This document shows positions 1 to 8,523 of a stretch of DNA of 64,000 bases, piece by piece. The stretch is from Thermoplasmatota archaeon (GTDB lineage: Archaea; Thermoplasmatota; Thermoplasmata; UBA10834). A program made the translations under genes and the position numbers. Each line of letters starts with the position of its first letter. The first letter of the stretch is position 1. Below the pieces are notes generated by a model. It did no database searches. It had not been told where the DNA came from and saw only the letters and a program-made list of their open reading frames with translations. The DNA is taken from contig JAHIRF010000002.1 of assembly GCA_018818785.1 (NCBI GenBank), forward strand, positions 199,874-263,873. The letters are read 5' to 3'.

Positions 1-79
1 CTGGTCTGGCGATGCTTTCACTTCACACAATGAATCGCGAACCGACACAGAGTACAGGCTCGTCCTCGGTGGCCATAGG

Positions 80-550
80 ATGGTCACCAGCCGCAGGGAT
101 CTCAAGTCGTTCATGATCATATTGATAGTACTAGCAGTTATGTCGGTCGTCCTGCTTGTCATCGACATCCTGGGCATTGTGGATGACTTTGGCACATATG
201 CAGGATTTGTCATCCTGTCAGCAGTCATCATCATTCTGGTGAGAGACCTTCGAGCAAGGATGAAGACATACCCAAGATATTCCAGATTCGTCGCTGTAAT
301 CATCGCTGTTCTGATAATCGGTCTCGCTCTGGCAATCACGAGCAAGTGGTTGATGGAATCCGTAAGTCCGACAGGAGGATCAGTTGCGTGGTACAATGAT
401 ATGCGGAGCGATTACCAGAGCGTGGCCTATTCGGGACTCCTCATCGGAGGCATTGCCGCAGCCTCCGGACTCTTTGGCATGGCATCTCGCAATCGCATCG
501 AGGCTTGGATGGATTCACGCACAAGTGACCTAGAGAGAATCAGAGAATGA
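80..550 (+). CDS. hypothetical multi-pass membrane protein
   Basis: 156-aa ORF with several hydrophobic segments; no recognised family. Confidence 0.6.
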   Translation: MVTSRRDLKSFMIILIVLAVMSVVLLVIDILGIVDDFGTYAGFVILSAVIIILVRDLRARMKTYPRYSRFVAVIIAVLIIGLALAITSKWLMESVSPTGGSVAWYNDMRSDYQSVAYSGLLIGGIAAASGLFGMASRNRIEAWMDSRTSDLERIRE

Positions 551-702
551 TGCTGGATTCTCAGGAGAAGAGGGAGGAGAATCCATCTACCAGATATCAT
601 ATCACGTTCAGCGGGCAAGGTATCCATAATAGTCATTCCAGAGGTGGCAGGCAATTCTCTAACTTGAATGCATGGATTCGAAGCCGGCCCTCGACAGATT
701 TC

Positions 703-933
703 CTAGGAACCCTTGGGGTCTCTTGGACGGTATTCCGGGCATCCAGATTCGTATTCCGCAGTGGAGAGGAATTTCCGATATTTGCCGTTCGGAAAGCACC
801 CTCTCTGCGGACCTCTCATTGACAACCACGCACAATATCTGCAGGTACGGCCGGTGGTCTGTCTCAACGATGCGAGCACTTTCCTCTCATCGCTCGTATA
901 ACCATCTGAATCTACGTCATGATCCTTGATCAT
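703..933 (-). CDS. small Cys-rich (zinc-binding-like) protein
   Basis: 76 aa with GRTCRYCAWL...RGCFPNGKYRKFLSTAEYESGCPEY, a CxxC...C...C pattern; TATA-like tcctatatatcatg upstream on the minus strand. Confidence 0.5.
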   Translation of the reverse strand: MIKDHDVDSDGYTSDERKVLASLRQTTGRTCRYCAWLSMRGPQRGCFPNGKYRKFLSTAEYESGCPEYRPRDPKGS

Positions 934-1013
934 CTGGTCGAGTATCTTCGTCCAAGATTGTGAATCTTTCCCTGGCCCCGTGGGTTCATGATATATAGGA
1001 CTCTAGCAATTCC

Positions 1014-1376
1014 GTGTCCGTGAAGTACCTATACTGCCCGAAATGCAAGGAATTGAGGGTGAAACCGTGGTACCCGACCAAGGATTATTGTCCGAGGTGT
1101 ATGGGTACACTGAAGGTGATCCCCATACCACGGGGTTGGGCCACCTATGCCATATACGCGCTCGCAGCCACGACATTCACGTTCGTGTACCTCAACTCCA
1201 CAACGGACAATAGGAATTACCTCTATGTGGGAGTAGCCTCCGTCGTGGCATTGCTCGTATTGCAGTTCGCCGAATTGACGAGAGGGCACAGATACGCGAT
1301 ATCGAAGCTCAGGGTGACCAAATCAGACACCCAGGTCATGAAGACCAAGGGCTGGCTCAAGGACCAGGACAAGTAG
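1014..1376 (+). CDS. zinc-ribbon membrane protein
   Basis: GTG start; YCPKCKEL...DYCPRCMG followed by two TM segments; TATA-like atatatag about 25 bp upstream suggests a leaderless transcript. Confidence 0.65.
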   Translation: MSVKYLYCPKCKELRVKPWYPTKDYCPRCMGTLKVIPIPRGWATYAIYALAATTFTFVYLNSTTDNRNYLYVGVASVVALLVLQFAELTRGHRYAISKLRVTKSDTQVMKTKGWLKDQDK

Positions 1377-1874
1377 GAACGGCCGACCCTCATGGTCCAG
1401 CATCTTCTGCGAAGCGGCGCTCGTATCTGTCTCGCCGCACGGGGCGTTCTCTAAGACCAATATCTCCGAAGGAGGATTCACCGTGAGGTCGAGAACGACT
1501 AGATGTGGCTCGATATTTGACGGGCATGCTCCCACGAGGGCTTCGAGTATCATGGAGGGGATAGGAGCAAAGAATTTCTCGTCAACCCCGCTCAGTTTTG
1601 CATCGCAGACAACCATCAAGATATCCGCCATGGATTCCCTGCCCGTCATCTCAATATCTATGCCCGATGCAATCTCGACTGACGCACCGATGGATGTGCG
1701 CAAAAAGACAGACAGAAGTTCAGACACATCAATTGCTTTGACCCCATAATCATCGATTCTGTAGGTCTCGCATATCTCGACATAAGCTACCATGCTGCTG
1801 CAAAGTGCTAGAATCACTGTGAAGAACACAAGTGCATCGAGCAACGCTAATTGAGCATCCGAATCACGGATCAT
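1323..1874 (-). CDS. pilin/pseudopilin-like protein with one N-terminal TM helix
   Basis: Start placed at MIRDSDAQLALLDALVFFTVILALCSSMVAYVE; start codon sits 1 bp after the stop of the upstream minus-strand gene; next to Tad-type ATPase genes. Confidence 0.55.
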   Translation of the reverse strand: MIRDSDAQLALLDALVFFTVILALCSSMVAYVEICETYRIDDYGVKAIDVSELLSVFLRTSIGASVEIASGIDIEMTGRESMADILMVVCDAKLSGVDEKFFAPIPSMILEALVGACPSNIEPHLVVLDLTVNPPSEILVLENAPCGETDTSAASQKMLDHEGRPFLLVLVLEPALGLHDLGV

Positions 1875-1875
1875 C

Positions 1876-2322
1876 CTACCATTCAAGGACTCGAACCTCC
1901 AACATCGCCACTCGATTGTATCTGTCCAGCGCATTGATGTATCTTGTAGCGAAAGCAGTCTCCCTCACGGGACCGCCATCGGAGTGTTCGATCGATTGAA
2001 GCACCTCACATTCAGGAAAGCATTCGATCACCGTGATGATGCAATTGATCTCATCATCGGGATGGAATATCGACAGATTGTCGCGCCCAGCGCGTATCGA
2101 TTCCACAAGTGGAAGGTCGTCAGATCGGGAGGTCAGAAACAGAACGAAGCGGTCTGCAATCTCTTGAACCTCCAGCTCCAGGGCGCGCGACGTCTCTTCG
2201 GACATCAAAGCATCGCCGACCCAACCCGCAGTGGCCATCAGCAACACGACACCAGATATGACGATAGCAAGCACGGGCAGATCCTCAGTGAACCCGCCCA
2301 CTGCATCGCAATCGAAATACAT
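1876..2322 (-). CDS. pilin/TadE-like protein with one N-terminal TM helix
   Basis: GFTEDLPVLAIVISGVVLLMATAGWVGDALM hydrophobic N-terminus; co-directional with 1323-1874 and divergent from the Tad genes. Confidence 0.55.
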   Translation of the reverse strand: MYFDCDAVGGFTEDLPVLAIVISGVVLLMATAGWVGDALMSEETSRALELEVQEIADRFVLFLTSRSDDLPLVESIRAGRDNLSIFHPDDEINCIITVIECFPECEVLQSIEHSDGGPVRETAFATRYINALDRYNRVAMLEVRVLEW

Positions 2323-2422
2323 GATCCTGAGAGGGACCCGAATATGCCAAATCGTGCAGCCTTACATGTAGCGTACGAAGGGACCCAACAATACAATATC
2401 AGACGGGCTGTAAATCGCATGC

Positions 2423-2962
2423 ATGAAACAACGTAGCAGTGGCCCTACGAAGAAACTCGCACCAGCCAGACATGCAGATCTGCATTGTCCTCATTCATAC
2501 ACGAGTGAACATGGACTGCAATTGGAGGTTGATTGTTCGGCATGCACGGGCGCTCAGGACATCAATAATGGCAACTGCGCGAGAGGGATTCTGAACATAT
2601 TACGTTCTGGCGTCGAACCGGATTCGATCATACTCAAGAGGTACATACATCGGAGATATCGGTCAGAATCATTCAAATCGCTCTGCGAACTTGCCACGGA
2701 ATTATCCGTCTTGAACAGAATCGTCAGCGCACAGGTTATTCCGTCAGACAAGAGGTGTCTGACATGTTCGGCCAGTAAGGAGAAGACTGCGGAATATCTA
2801 ATCAACCAGTTGAGACACGACCCTGTAGCATATGCGAAGCGAAAGCGAGCATTGTCGGACAGACTGAAGGATATTGCATCGGAGGCTTCATGTCCAAAAG
2901 GACATGACTGTCTCAGGGAGGCATTAGCGACCACCATCATTCGATATGACGGCGGTGCGTAG
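2423..2962 (+). CDS. Cys-rich protein preceding the TadA-like ATPase
   Basis: 179 aa with DCSAC, KRCLTC and CPKGHDC cysteine clusters; ends 2 bp before the ATPase start. Confidence 0.6.
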   Translation: MKQRSSGPTKKLAPARHADLHCPHSYTSEHGLQLEVDCSACTGAQDINNGNCARGILNILRSGVEPDSIILKRYIHRRYRSESFKSLCELATELSVLNRIVSAQVIPSDKRCLTCSASKEKTAEYLINQLRHDPVAYAKRKRALSDRLKDIASEASCPKGHDCLREALATTIIRYDGGA

Positions 2963-2964
2963 CC

Positions 2965-4734
2965 GTGGGGGGCGGCAGATCGCGGCCTAGAATCATCGGT
3001 CAGGCCCCGAGTGCTATCCCGCTCAGGATAGTCAATGAGCCATATCGTGAGAAACAAGGAGACATCTTCCACACTGGACCGGCATCCGAGACGAGACCCT
3101 GTTTCACATCATCATGGATCGAAGTCCGCGGAGACATGGGACTGCCAAAAGCCAGGTTCAGCGTACGAGATGTCAATGTATCCCTCTTCGCACTCGAGAA
3201 CGAGACATTTGGAAGATACATCGTAGATCCGCCAGAGTATCGACTCAATCCGATTCATCTCAGGATGATATCAGATACCATCGAGATCATCTCCGCCTCG
3301 CCTCCTACAGAGATGGACACCTCTTCACTCGACTTGATGAGACCATATATCAAGTCACGCGCCAAGGACATAGTGTTCGACAAGCTAGTCAACAAGGGAC
3401 GCTCCCAGCCTCACGAATATGATGATGAGAAGATGACGGACAATCTCGCTGAGATTGTCGCTAAGTACACTGCGGGATATGGTCTTCTGGAAAGTCTCCT
3501 TGACGATCCGCAGGTTCAGGACATCTACGTCAATGCGCCATCGAGCGTCACTCCTGTCTTTGTAGTGCTGAGGTCAGATACCATCGAGGGCGTCAGACAG
3601 AAATGTCGGACGAACATCTTCATCGGTGCAAGAGATGTACAAGGTTTTGTTTCGCGGCTGAAGCTGGAGACTGGCCTACCGTTCTCAGAGGCGCATCCCG
3701 TCCTGGAGGCGGACATACCTAGACTCGGGAGCAGGGTCACACTTGTAGGTCCTCCGATAAGCGAGAAGGGCGTTTCCGTCGCGATCAGGAAGCATTCTCG
3801 TGAAATGTGGACTCTTCCCCGTCTTATCAGGAACGATTCGTTATCGCCGCTTCTAGCGAGCTTCCTCTGGGCATGCGTCACTGGCAGGAGGACGGCATTA
3901 GTGGCAGGGAGCCGCGGCGCTGGAAAGACCACGCTTCTCGCTGCGATGATGCTCGAGTTCCCGTTATCACAGAGGATTCTTCTCATCGAAGACACACCTG
4001 AGATACCTGTCCGGAGAATGCGCGACCTCGGCTACGATATCCAGACGCTCAGGTTCACGAACGATCAGGAGGTCACTCACATGTCAGCAGAGGGCGCGCT
4101 CATGGTTAGCCTCAGGATGGGAGAAAGCGCAATCGTCATCGGAGAGGTTCGGGGAAGCGAGGCGCGCGTGCTGTATGAGAGCATGCGCGCGGGCAGCGCG
4201 GGATCGGCGGTACTGGGAACAATCCATGGGAATTCCGCAAGCGGGGTCCTCGACCGTGCAGTCGAGGATCTCGGCGTATCAGAGCGGGCGTTTTCGGCCA
4301 CAGACATAGTGATTGTGATAGGACTCGTTCGGACGCCAGATGGATCGAGATTCCATAGAAAGGTTGTGGAGGTTGCGGAAGTCAAACCTAAGGATGACGG
4401 TGTGGAGCTAGTGAACCTCTTCGAGATGGGCAAGGGCAGCACAAGTGCCGAGCCCACTAAGGCGTTCTCGACTGAGTCACGAACGGTCAAGGGTGCGGCC
4501 GCGGCGATGGGCATCACTGCGGAAGCGCTGATCGGCATAATCAAGACGCGAGCGATCTGTGATCAATTGCTTTCAGAGAGATCCGACAGGATGAGCAACT
4601 CATGCATCGGCGCCCATGACTCCGTGAGGCTGCAATCCAACGAGTTGCTTGCTAGTGCCCTGTTCCACCCTGACGGGCCTACATCCGGATTGGACAGATG
4701 GAGGGAATTGTATGGCGAAACCGGTACCATCTGA
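2965..4734 (+). CDS. tadA: type II/IV secretion system ATPase (TadA/VirB11/GspE family)
   Basis: GTG start; Walker A GSRGAGKTT, ILLIEDTPEIP, VIGEVRGSEARVLYESMRAGS and GTIHGNS motifs. Confidence 0.9.
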   Translation: MGGGRSRPRIIGQAPSAIPLRIVNEPYREKQGDIFHTGPASETRPCFTSSWIEVRGDMGLPKARFSVRDVNVSLFALENETFGRYIVDPPEYRLNPIHLRMISDTIEIISASPPTEMDTSSLDLMRPYIKSRAKDIVFDKLVNKGRSQPHEYDDEKMTDNLAEIVAKYTAGYGLLESLLDDPQVQDIYVNAPSSVTPVFVVLRSDTIEGVRQKCRTNIFIGARDVQGFVSRLKLETGLPFSEAHPVLEADIPRLGSRVTLVGPPISEKGVSVAIRKHSREMWTLPRLIRNDSLSPLLASFLWACVTGRRTALVAGSRGAGKTTLLAAMMLEFPLSQRILLIEDTPEIPVRRMRDLGYDIQTLRFTNDQEVTHMSAEGALMVSLRMGESAIVIGEVRGSEARVLYESMRAGSAGSAVLGTIHGNSASGVLDRAVEDLGVSERAFSATDIVIVIGLVRTPDGSRFHRKVVEVAEVKPKDDGVELVNLFEMGKGSTSAEPTKAFSTESRTVKGAAAAMGITAEALIGIIKTRAICDQLLSERSDRMSNSCIGAHDSVRLQSNELLASALFHPDGPTSGLDRWRELYGETGTI

Positions 4735-6529
4735 CGAATCAGCCACATACGTGCACGTGTGCGAGTCGCTCGTGCGCATCGGGTGCGTGATCGGGCTGAG
4801 TTCATCACCCAAATCGGTAGCGTCGAGGTTGACGATGTCAAGAACGACTGACGAATATCTCAGACGACAGCTCGATCTTTCCCGCATCCCAGTCACCGTG
4901 GAATCGATCAGGAGGGCAGCTAAATGCGCTGGCCTGATGGTCATCATCGCCATGGGCGCATTGACGGTCTCGTACATGTTGTTGATTCACGGCAGACTCG
5001 CACTTCCGTTGATGGTGATCTCGGTGGTAGCCCCGGCTCTAGCTCACCACGCGATCATAGGCCATCCTACATCCATGGCACGAAAAAGGGCTGCGAATAT
5101 CCTGAGGGGATCGACGGAGTCGATGAGCCTTATGACGATGAGCATACGGCACGAACCCTCTGTTCCCAATGCCATCAGATTCGCGTCCGAAAGCGAATCT
5201 GAGTTCTCCGCTGAACTAAGGATGTGCGTATGGGATGTGATAATGGGCCGGTTCAATAGCTTCGAGGCTGCGCTCTACGACATTGGATGCAGGTGGTCCG
5301 CATTCGGGGAGGAGCTGAAGATGGCTGTCTCCTCGCTGCTGACGGCGGCATCAGAGAAGACGGAGGAGGGTAAGAGGCGAGCGCTCGATAGGGCGAATCA
5401 CGCCATGGTCATTGGTGCGAAGAGACGGATCGAGGAGTATGCTCTATCTCTATCCACTCCGAGCATGCTCCTGTTCGGTCTTGGAATACTCCTTCCAATC
5501 ATGGTCGGTGCGTTCCTCCCGATGCTCTCATGGGACATATGGTCCACACCAGCACTGGACGACGGGACGTCACAGGATAACGGGAACGGGCTCATCATCC
5601 AGACCGCATTCTTGATGAATCTTCTGTTCCCAGCGGTGGCACTGCTCGTCGCGATGGAGGCCGTTTCGAGGCACCCGCTCGAGAGAAGCGTCAGGAGGAT
5701 GAAGTCCTCCAACCTTCATAGACAGGGATGCATCATCGCAATCGCAATAGGATGCGTATCAGGCCTATCATTCTGGCTCTTCGCCTCGAATTATGTCGAG
5801 CCCGTGATCGTTCTGCTCGCATTCACATGCCCCGCATCGGTCATATCCGTGATCACCTCATCTAGTCCGGCTTTCGAAAGGTCGGATGAAAAAGAGGCCG
5901 TGATGGGAGATATGCTGTTCAGAATGGGAGCGAGGATGCTCGAAGGGGAGAACTTCGAGTCGGCGTTGAAGAACGCTGCGGCCGACTCGGGGAAGGACAG
6001 GAGCCGCGTCCCGTATCGTGTCGCCGTGAGGGCCATAGTCTTGGGACAGGACTTCAACGAGGCCATGGATGACGAGGACAGCAGGACTAGAGCATCCAGC
6101 GCGAACGAGGCCATGAAGGTCGTGAAGAGGGCGGCCGAGAAGGACGAGCAATCTGCGGGCCTCTTGGCTATGGATCTGGCCACATATATCCGGGACCTGT
6201 CGCAGATCGAATCGATGTTGAAGAGCAGGCTCAGACCGATCATATCTATGATGAGGATGACCGCACATGTCATGGGCCCGATCGTGCTGGGCATAACATA
6301 CTCGATATACATGTCTCTGGAATCTCTCGGAGGAGGCAGCGGGGCAGTGACTCCAGGACAACTCGTCCTGGTTCTGGGAATCTTCCTTGCGGAGATCAAC
6401 GCCGTCGTATGTTTCTTCGTATGGGGAATAGAAGGAGGAGTCGATAGAAGGGCTCTGCAAAAATCAATCGGTGTTTGCATCCTCGTGTCGCAGCTCATAT
6501 TCGCAGCGACAGTGGTAACAGCCACCTGA
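4712..6529 (+). CDS. tadC: type II secretion system F (TadC-like) membrane protein with two T2SF-like halves
   Basis: Overlaps the 3' end of tadA; 605 aa with two similarly organised amphipathic/TM modules. Confidence 0.8.
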   Translation: MAKPVPSDESATYVHVCESLVRIGCVIGLSSSPKSVASRLTMSRTTDEYLRRQLDLSRIPVTVESIRRAAKCAGLMVIIAMGALTVSYMLLIHGRLALPLMVISVVAPALAHHAIIGHPTSMARKRAANILRGSTESMSLMTMSIRHEPSVPNAIRFASESESEFSAELRMCVWDVIMGRFNSFEAALYDIGCRWSAFGEELKMAVSSLLTAASEKTEEGKRRALDRANHAMVIGAKRRIEEYALSLSTPSMLLFGLGILLPIMVGAFLPMLSWDIWSTPALDDGTSQDNGNGLIIQTAFLMNLLFPAVALLVAMEAVSRHPLERSVRRMKSSNLHRQGCIIAIAIGCVSGLSFWLFASNYVEPVIVLLAFTCPASVISVITSSSPAFERSDEKEAVMGDMLFRMGARMLEGENFESALKNAAADSGKDRSRVPYRVAVRAIVLGQDFNEAMDDEDSRTRASSANEAMKVVKRAAEKDEQSAGLLAMDLATYIRDLSQIESMLKSRLRPIISMMRMTAHVMGPIVLGITYSIYMSLESLGGGSGAVTPGQLVLVLGIFLAEINAVVCFFVWGIEGGVDRRALQKSIGVCILVSQLIFAATVVTAT

Positions 6530-6544
6530 CTTGACCAGCATAAA

Positions 6545-7108
6545 CTACTCGGTGGCGCTGGCCACGATCTTCTCCATGTTTCGCTCCAGGAGGGCCAGCT
6601 CCTTGGCCTCGAAGGCACGAGGGTCGACGGGCAATATGAGCCTGCAAGTGCTCTGAGAGATATTGTCGTTCACCTGGTCGATGACCCTGAGCACTTTGTT
6701 GAAATCGTTGTTGGACACGAGATATTCGATTCCGTCCAATAGGATCACCCCGTCCTGGGTATCTTCGATGAATTTGATCAGATTGTGCGTGAGTATGCCG
6801 AGGTTCGTCGGGGACATCACATTCTCGCCAGCACGGGTCGCCAGCCAGTAGATCGGGGTGTTCTCGAGGCCGTACTTCTCCCTCAGCATCTCTGGATGCT
6901 GCCTGGTCACGGCGAGTCCGATGATCTTTCCGCCCTGCTCGTCACTGGTGGATACCATGTTTGTGAAGGCATCAAAGCTGATGCTAGGAGGCGCCTCCTC
7001 TATCACATAGCACTTTCCGGCGGCAAGTGAATACTTCCTGGTGATACCAAGGTGAGCCTCTTTGGTGCCCCTCTTCTCCTTGCCCTTCTTGAAAAGGAAC
7101 AGGCCCAT
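6545..7108 (-). CDS. DUF835 domain protein
   Basis: YVIEEAPPSISFDAF...GKIIGLAVTRQHPEMLREKYGLENTPIYWLA...GVILLDGIEYLVSNNDFNKVLRVIDQVND, typical of DUF835. Confidence 0.85.
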   Translation of the reverse strand: MGLFLFKKGKEKRGTKEAHLGITRKYSLAAGKCYVIEEAPPSISFDAFTNMVSTSDEQGGKIIGLAVTRQHPEMLREKYGLENTPIYWLATRAGENVMSPTNLGILTHNLIKFIEDTQDGVILLDGIEYLVSNNDFNKVLRVIDQVNDNISQSTCRLILPVDPRAFEAKELALLERNMEKIVASATE

Positions 7109-7111
7109 AAT

Positions 7112-7468
7112 CTAATCACTCCACATTGCAAGTACGGATGAGAGCGCGATCTCGTTCGTTGGCTTGAGGAGGAAATCCCTTGCCCCTGCATCCAAGCTCT
7201 GTTTTATCATGGACTTGTTCACGATGGAACTCATGGCGATGATCTTCGCATTTGGGTTGATTCTGAGTATCTCTCTCGTCAACTCGACACCTGACTTGCC
7301 TGGGAGGATCATATCCGCGAAGACGATGTCCGGCATGGTCGACCTGTATAGATCCACCGCTTCGTCGTAGCCGCCAGCTTCCGTCACATCGTTGAAGCCA
7401 GATTTGACGAGGAGCTCGATGACCACTTTCCGGAAGACTTCCGAATCATCAACAATCAGTATCTTCAT
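7112..7468 (-). CDS. response regulator receiver domain protein (CheY-like)
   Basis: MKILIVDDSEVFRKVV...DIVFADMILPGKSG...KPTNE. Confidence 0.9.
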   Translation of the reverse strand: MKILIVDDSEVFRKVVIELLVKSGFNDVTEAGGYDEAVDLYRSTMPDIVFADMILPGKSGVELTREILRINPNAKIIAMSSIVNKSMIKQSLDAGARDFLLKPTNEIALSSVLAMWSD

Positions 7469-7808
7469 ATGGAGCCATACCTCCTCAGCTATCGGATACA
7501 CTAGAGAGTATTTATCGTTGTTTGGTGGAAAAAGGGAGATGGGCAGGCAATATGTTCCTGACGCCAGGCCCTTCCGGATTTTAATTTTGGAGCACGGAGT
7601 CCTTGAAGGATGCGTGCTTGCTTGGAAGGGACTTACAGGCTACCCATCTCAGGACAATATCCTATGGCGACCAACTTAAACATTCTCATTGAAGGAAGCA
7701 TTCGCGCATGCGTCCATAATCTGAGTTGGACAAACCCTTAAATACTGGGTTGGCAATTATTCTCAAACGGCTTTTCTAGTCACAGATTTTCGCCGTGGGT
7801 GTTATTTC

Positions 7809-8450
7809 ATGACGAGCAGCGAAGATATCAAGAAGGGCACGACCACGATAGGCCTGGTCTGCAAGGATGGTGTAGTGATGGCTACCGAGATGAGGGCCAC
7901 AATGGGCACACTCATCGCTCACAAGACCACTCAGAAGCTATTCAAGATCGATGACAATATGGGACTTGCAGTCGCGGGTGTCGTCGGAGATGCTCAGACC
8001 CTTGCAAGATACATAACCGCCGAGGTCGAGCTTTACAAACTCAAGAGAGGGCAACAGATGAGTGTCAAATCCGGGGCCACGCTCATGTCGAACATTTTGG
8101 CAGGCAGTCGGTTCTATCCCTACTGGGTCGGACTGATCCTGGGAGGGGTCGACAGGGAAGGCAACCATGTCTACGCGCTGGACATGGTCGGTGGAGCCAT
8201 CCCCGACACTTATGTCACCACAGGCTCTGGTTCGCCATATGTCTATGGTGTGCTGGAAGACCATTACGAGAAAGGACTGACGGTCAATGAAGGCGCTGAC
8301 CTCGCGATCAGGGCATTGCACGCCGCAATGAAACGTGATTCAGCATCAGGCGATGGAATGACGGTCGCGATCATAACCAAAGAGGCGTTCACACCCCTCG
8401 ATGAGAAGGAGATTCAGAAGAGGCAAGCCAAGATGAAACTGGTCTCCTGA
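7809..8450 (+). CDS. psmB: proteasome subunit beta
   Basis: KGTTTIGLVCKDGVVMATEMRATMG with catalytic Thr; SGSPYVYGVLEDHY. Confidence 0.95.
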   Translation: MTSSEDIKKGTTTIGLVCKDGVVMATEMRATMGTLIAHKTTQKLFKIDDNMGLAVAGVVGDAQTLARYITAEVELYKLKRGQQMSVKSGATLMSNILAGSRFYPYWVGLILGGVDREGNHVYALDMVGGAIPDTYVTTGSGSPYVYGVLEDHYEKGLTVNEGADLAIRALHAAMKRDSASGDGMTVAIITKEAFTPLDEKEIQKRQAKMKLVS

Positions 8451-8523
8451 GGCTCTGATTAGGTACGTTCGAGTGGCAATGTTGCCGTCCACAATACGAA
8501 CGACATGTGTTCGATTAAGTTGA

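Noticed and set aside
427-901. ORFs 427-654 (-), 547-822 (+), 672-929 (+) and 713-901 (+)
   Set aside because: Mutually overlapping with no family-like or TM-like pattern; they look like frame shadows of real genes or non-coding sequence. Only the Cys-patterned 703-933 (-) was kept, tentatively.
1984-2436. Plus-strand ORF of 150 aa opposite the pilin-like genes
   Set aside because: Shadow of the minus-strand coding frame; composition (His/Gln/Arg-rich) is typical of antisense frames.
5791-6618. 275-aa minus-strand ORF inside tadC
   Set aside because: Antisense to a confident coding gene; Ser/Pro/Thr-rich shadow composition.
7591-7618. AGCACG...CGTGCT hairpin with inner TCCT/AGGA upstream of psmB
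   Set aside because: Short stem with no conserved context visible; not enough to claim a regulatory RNA.
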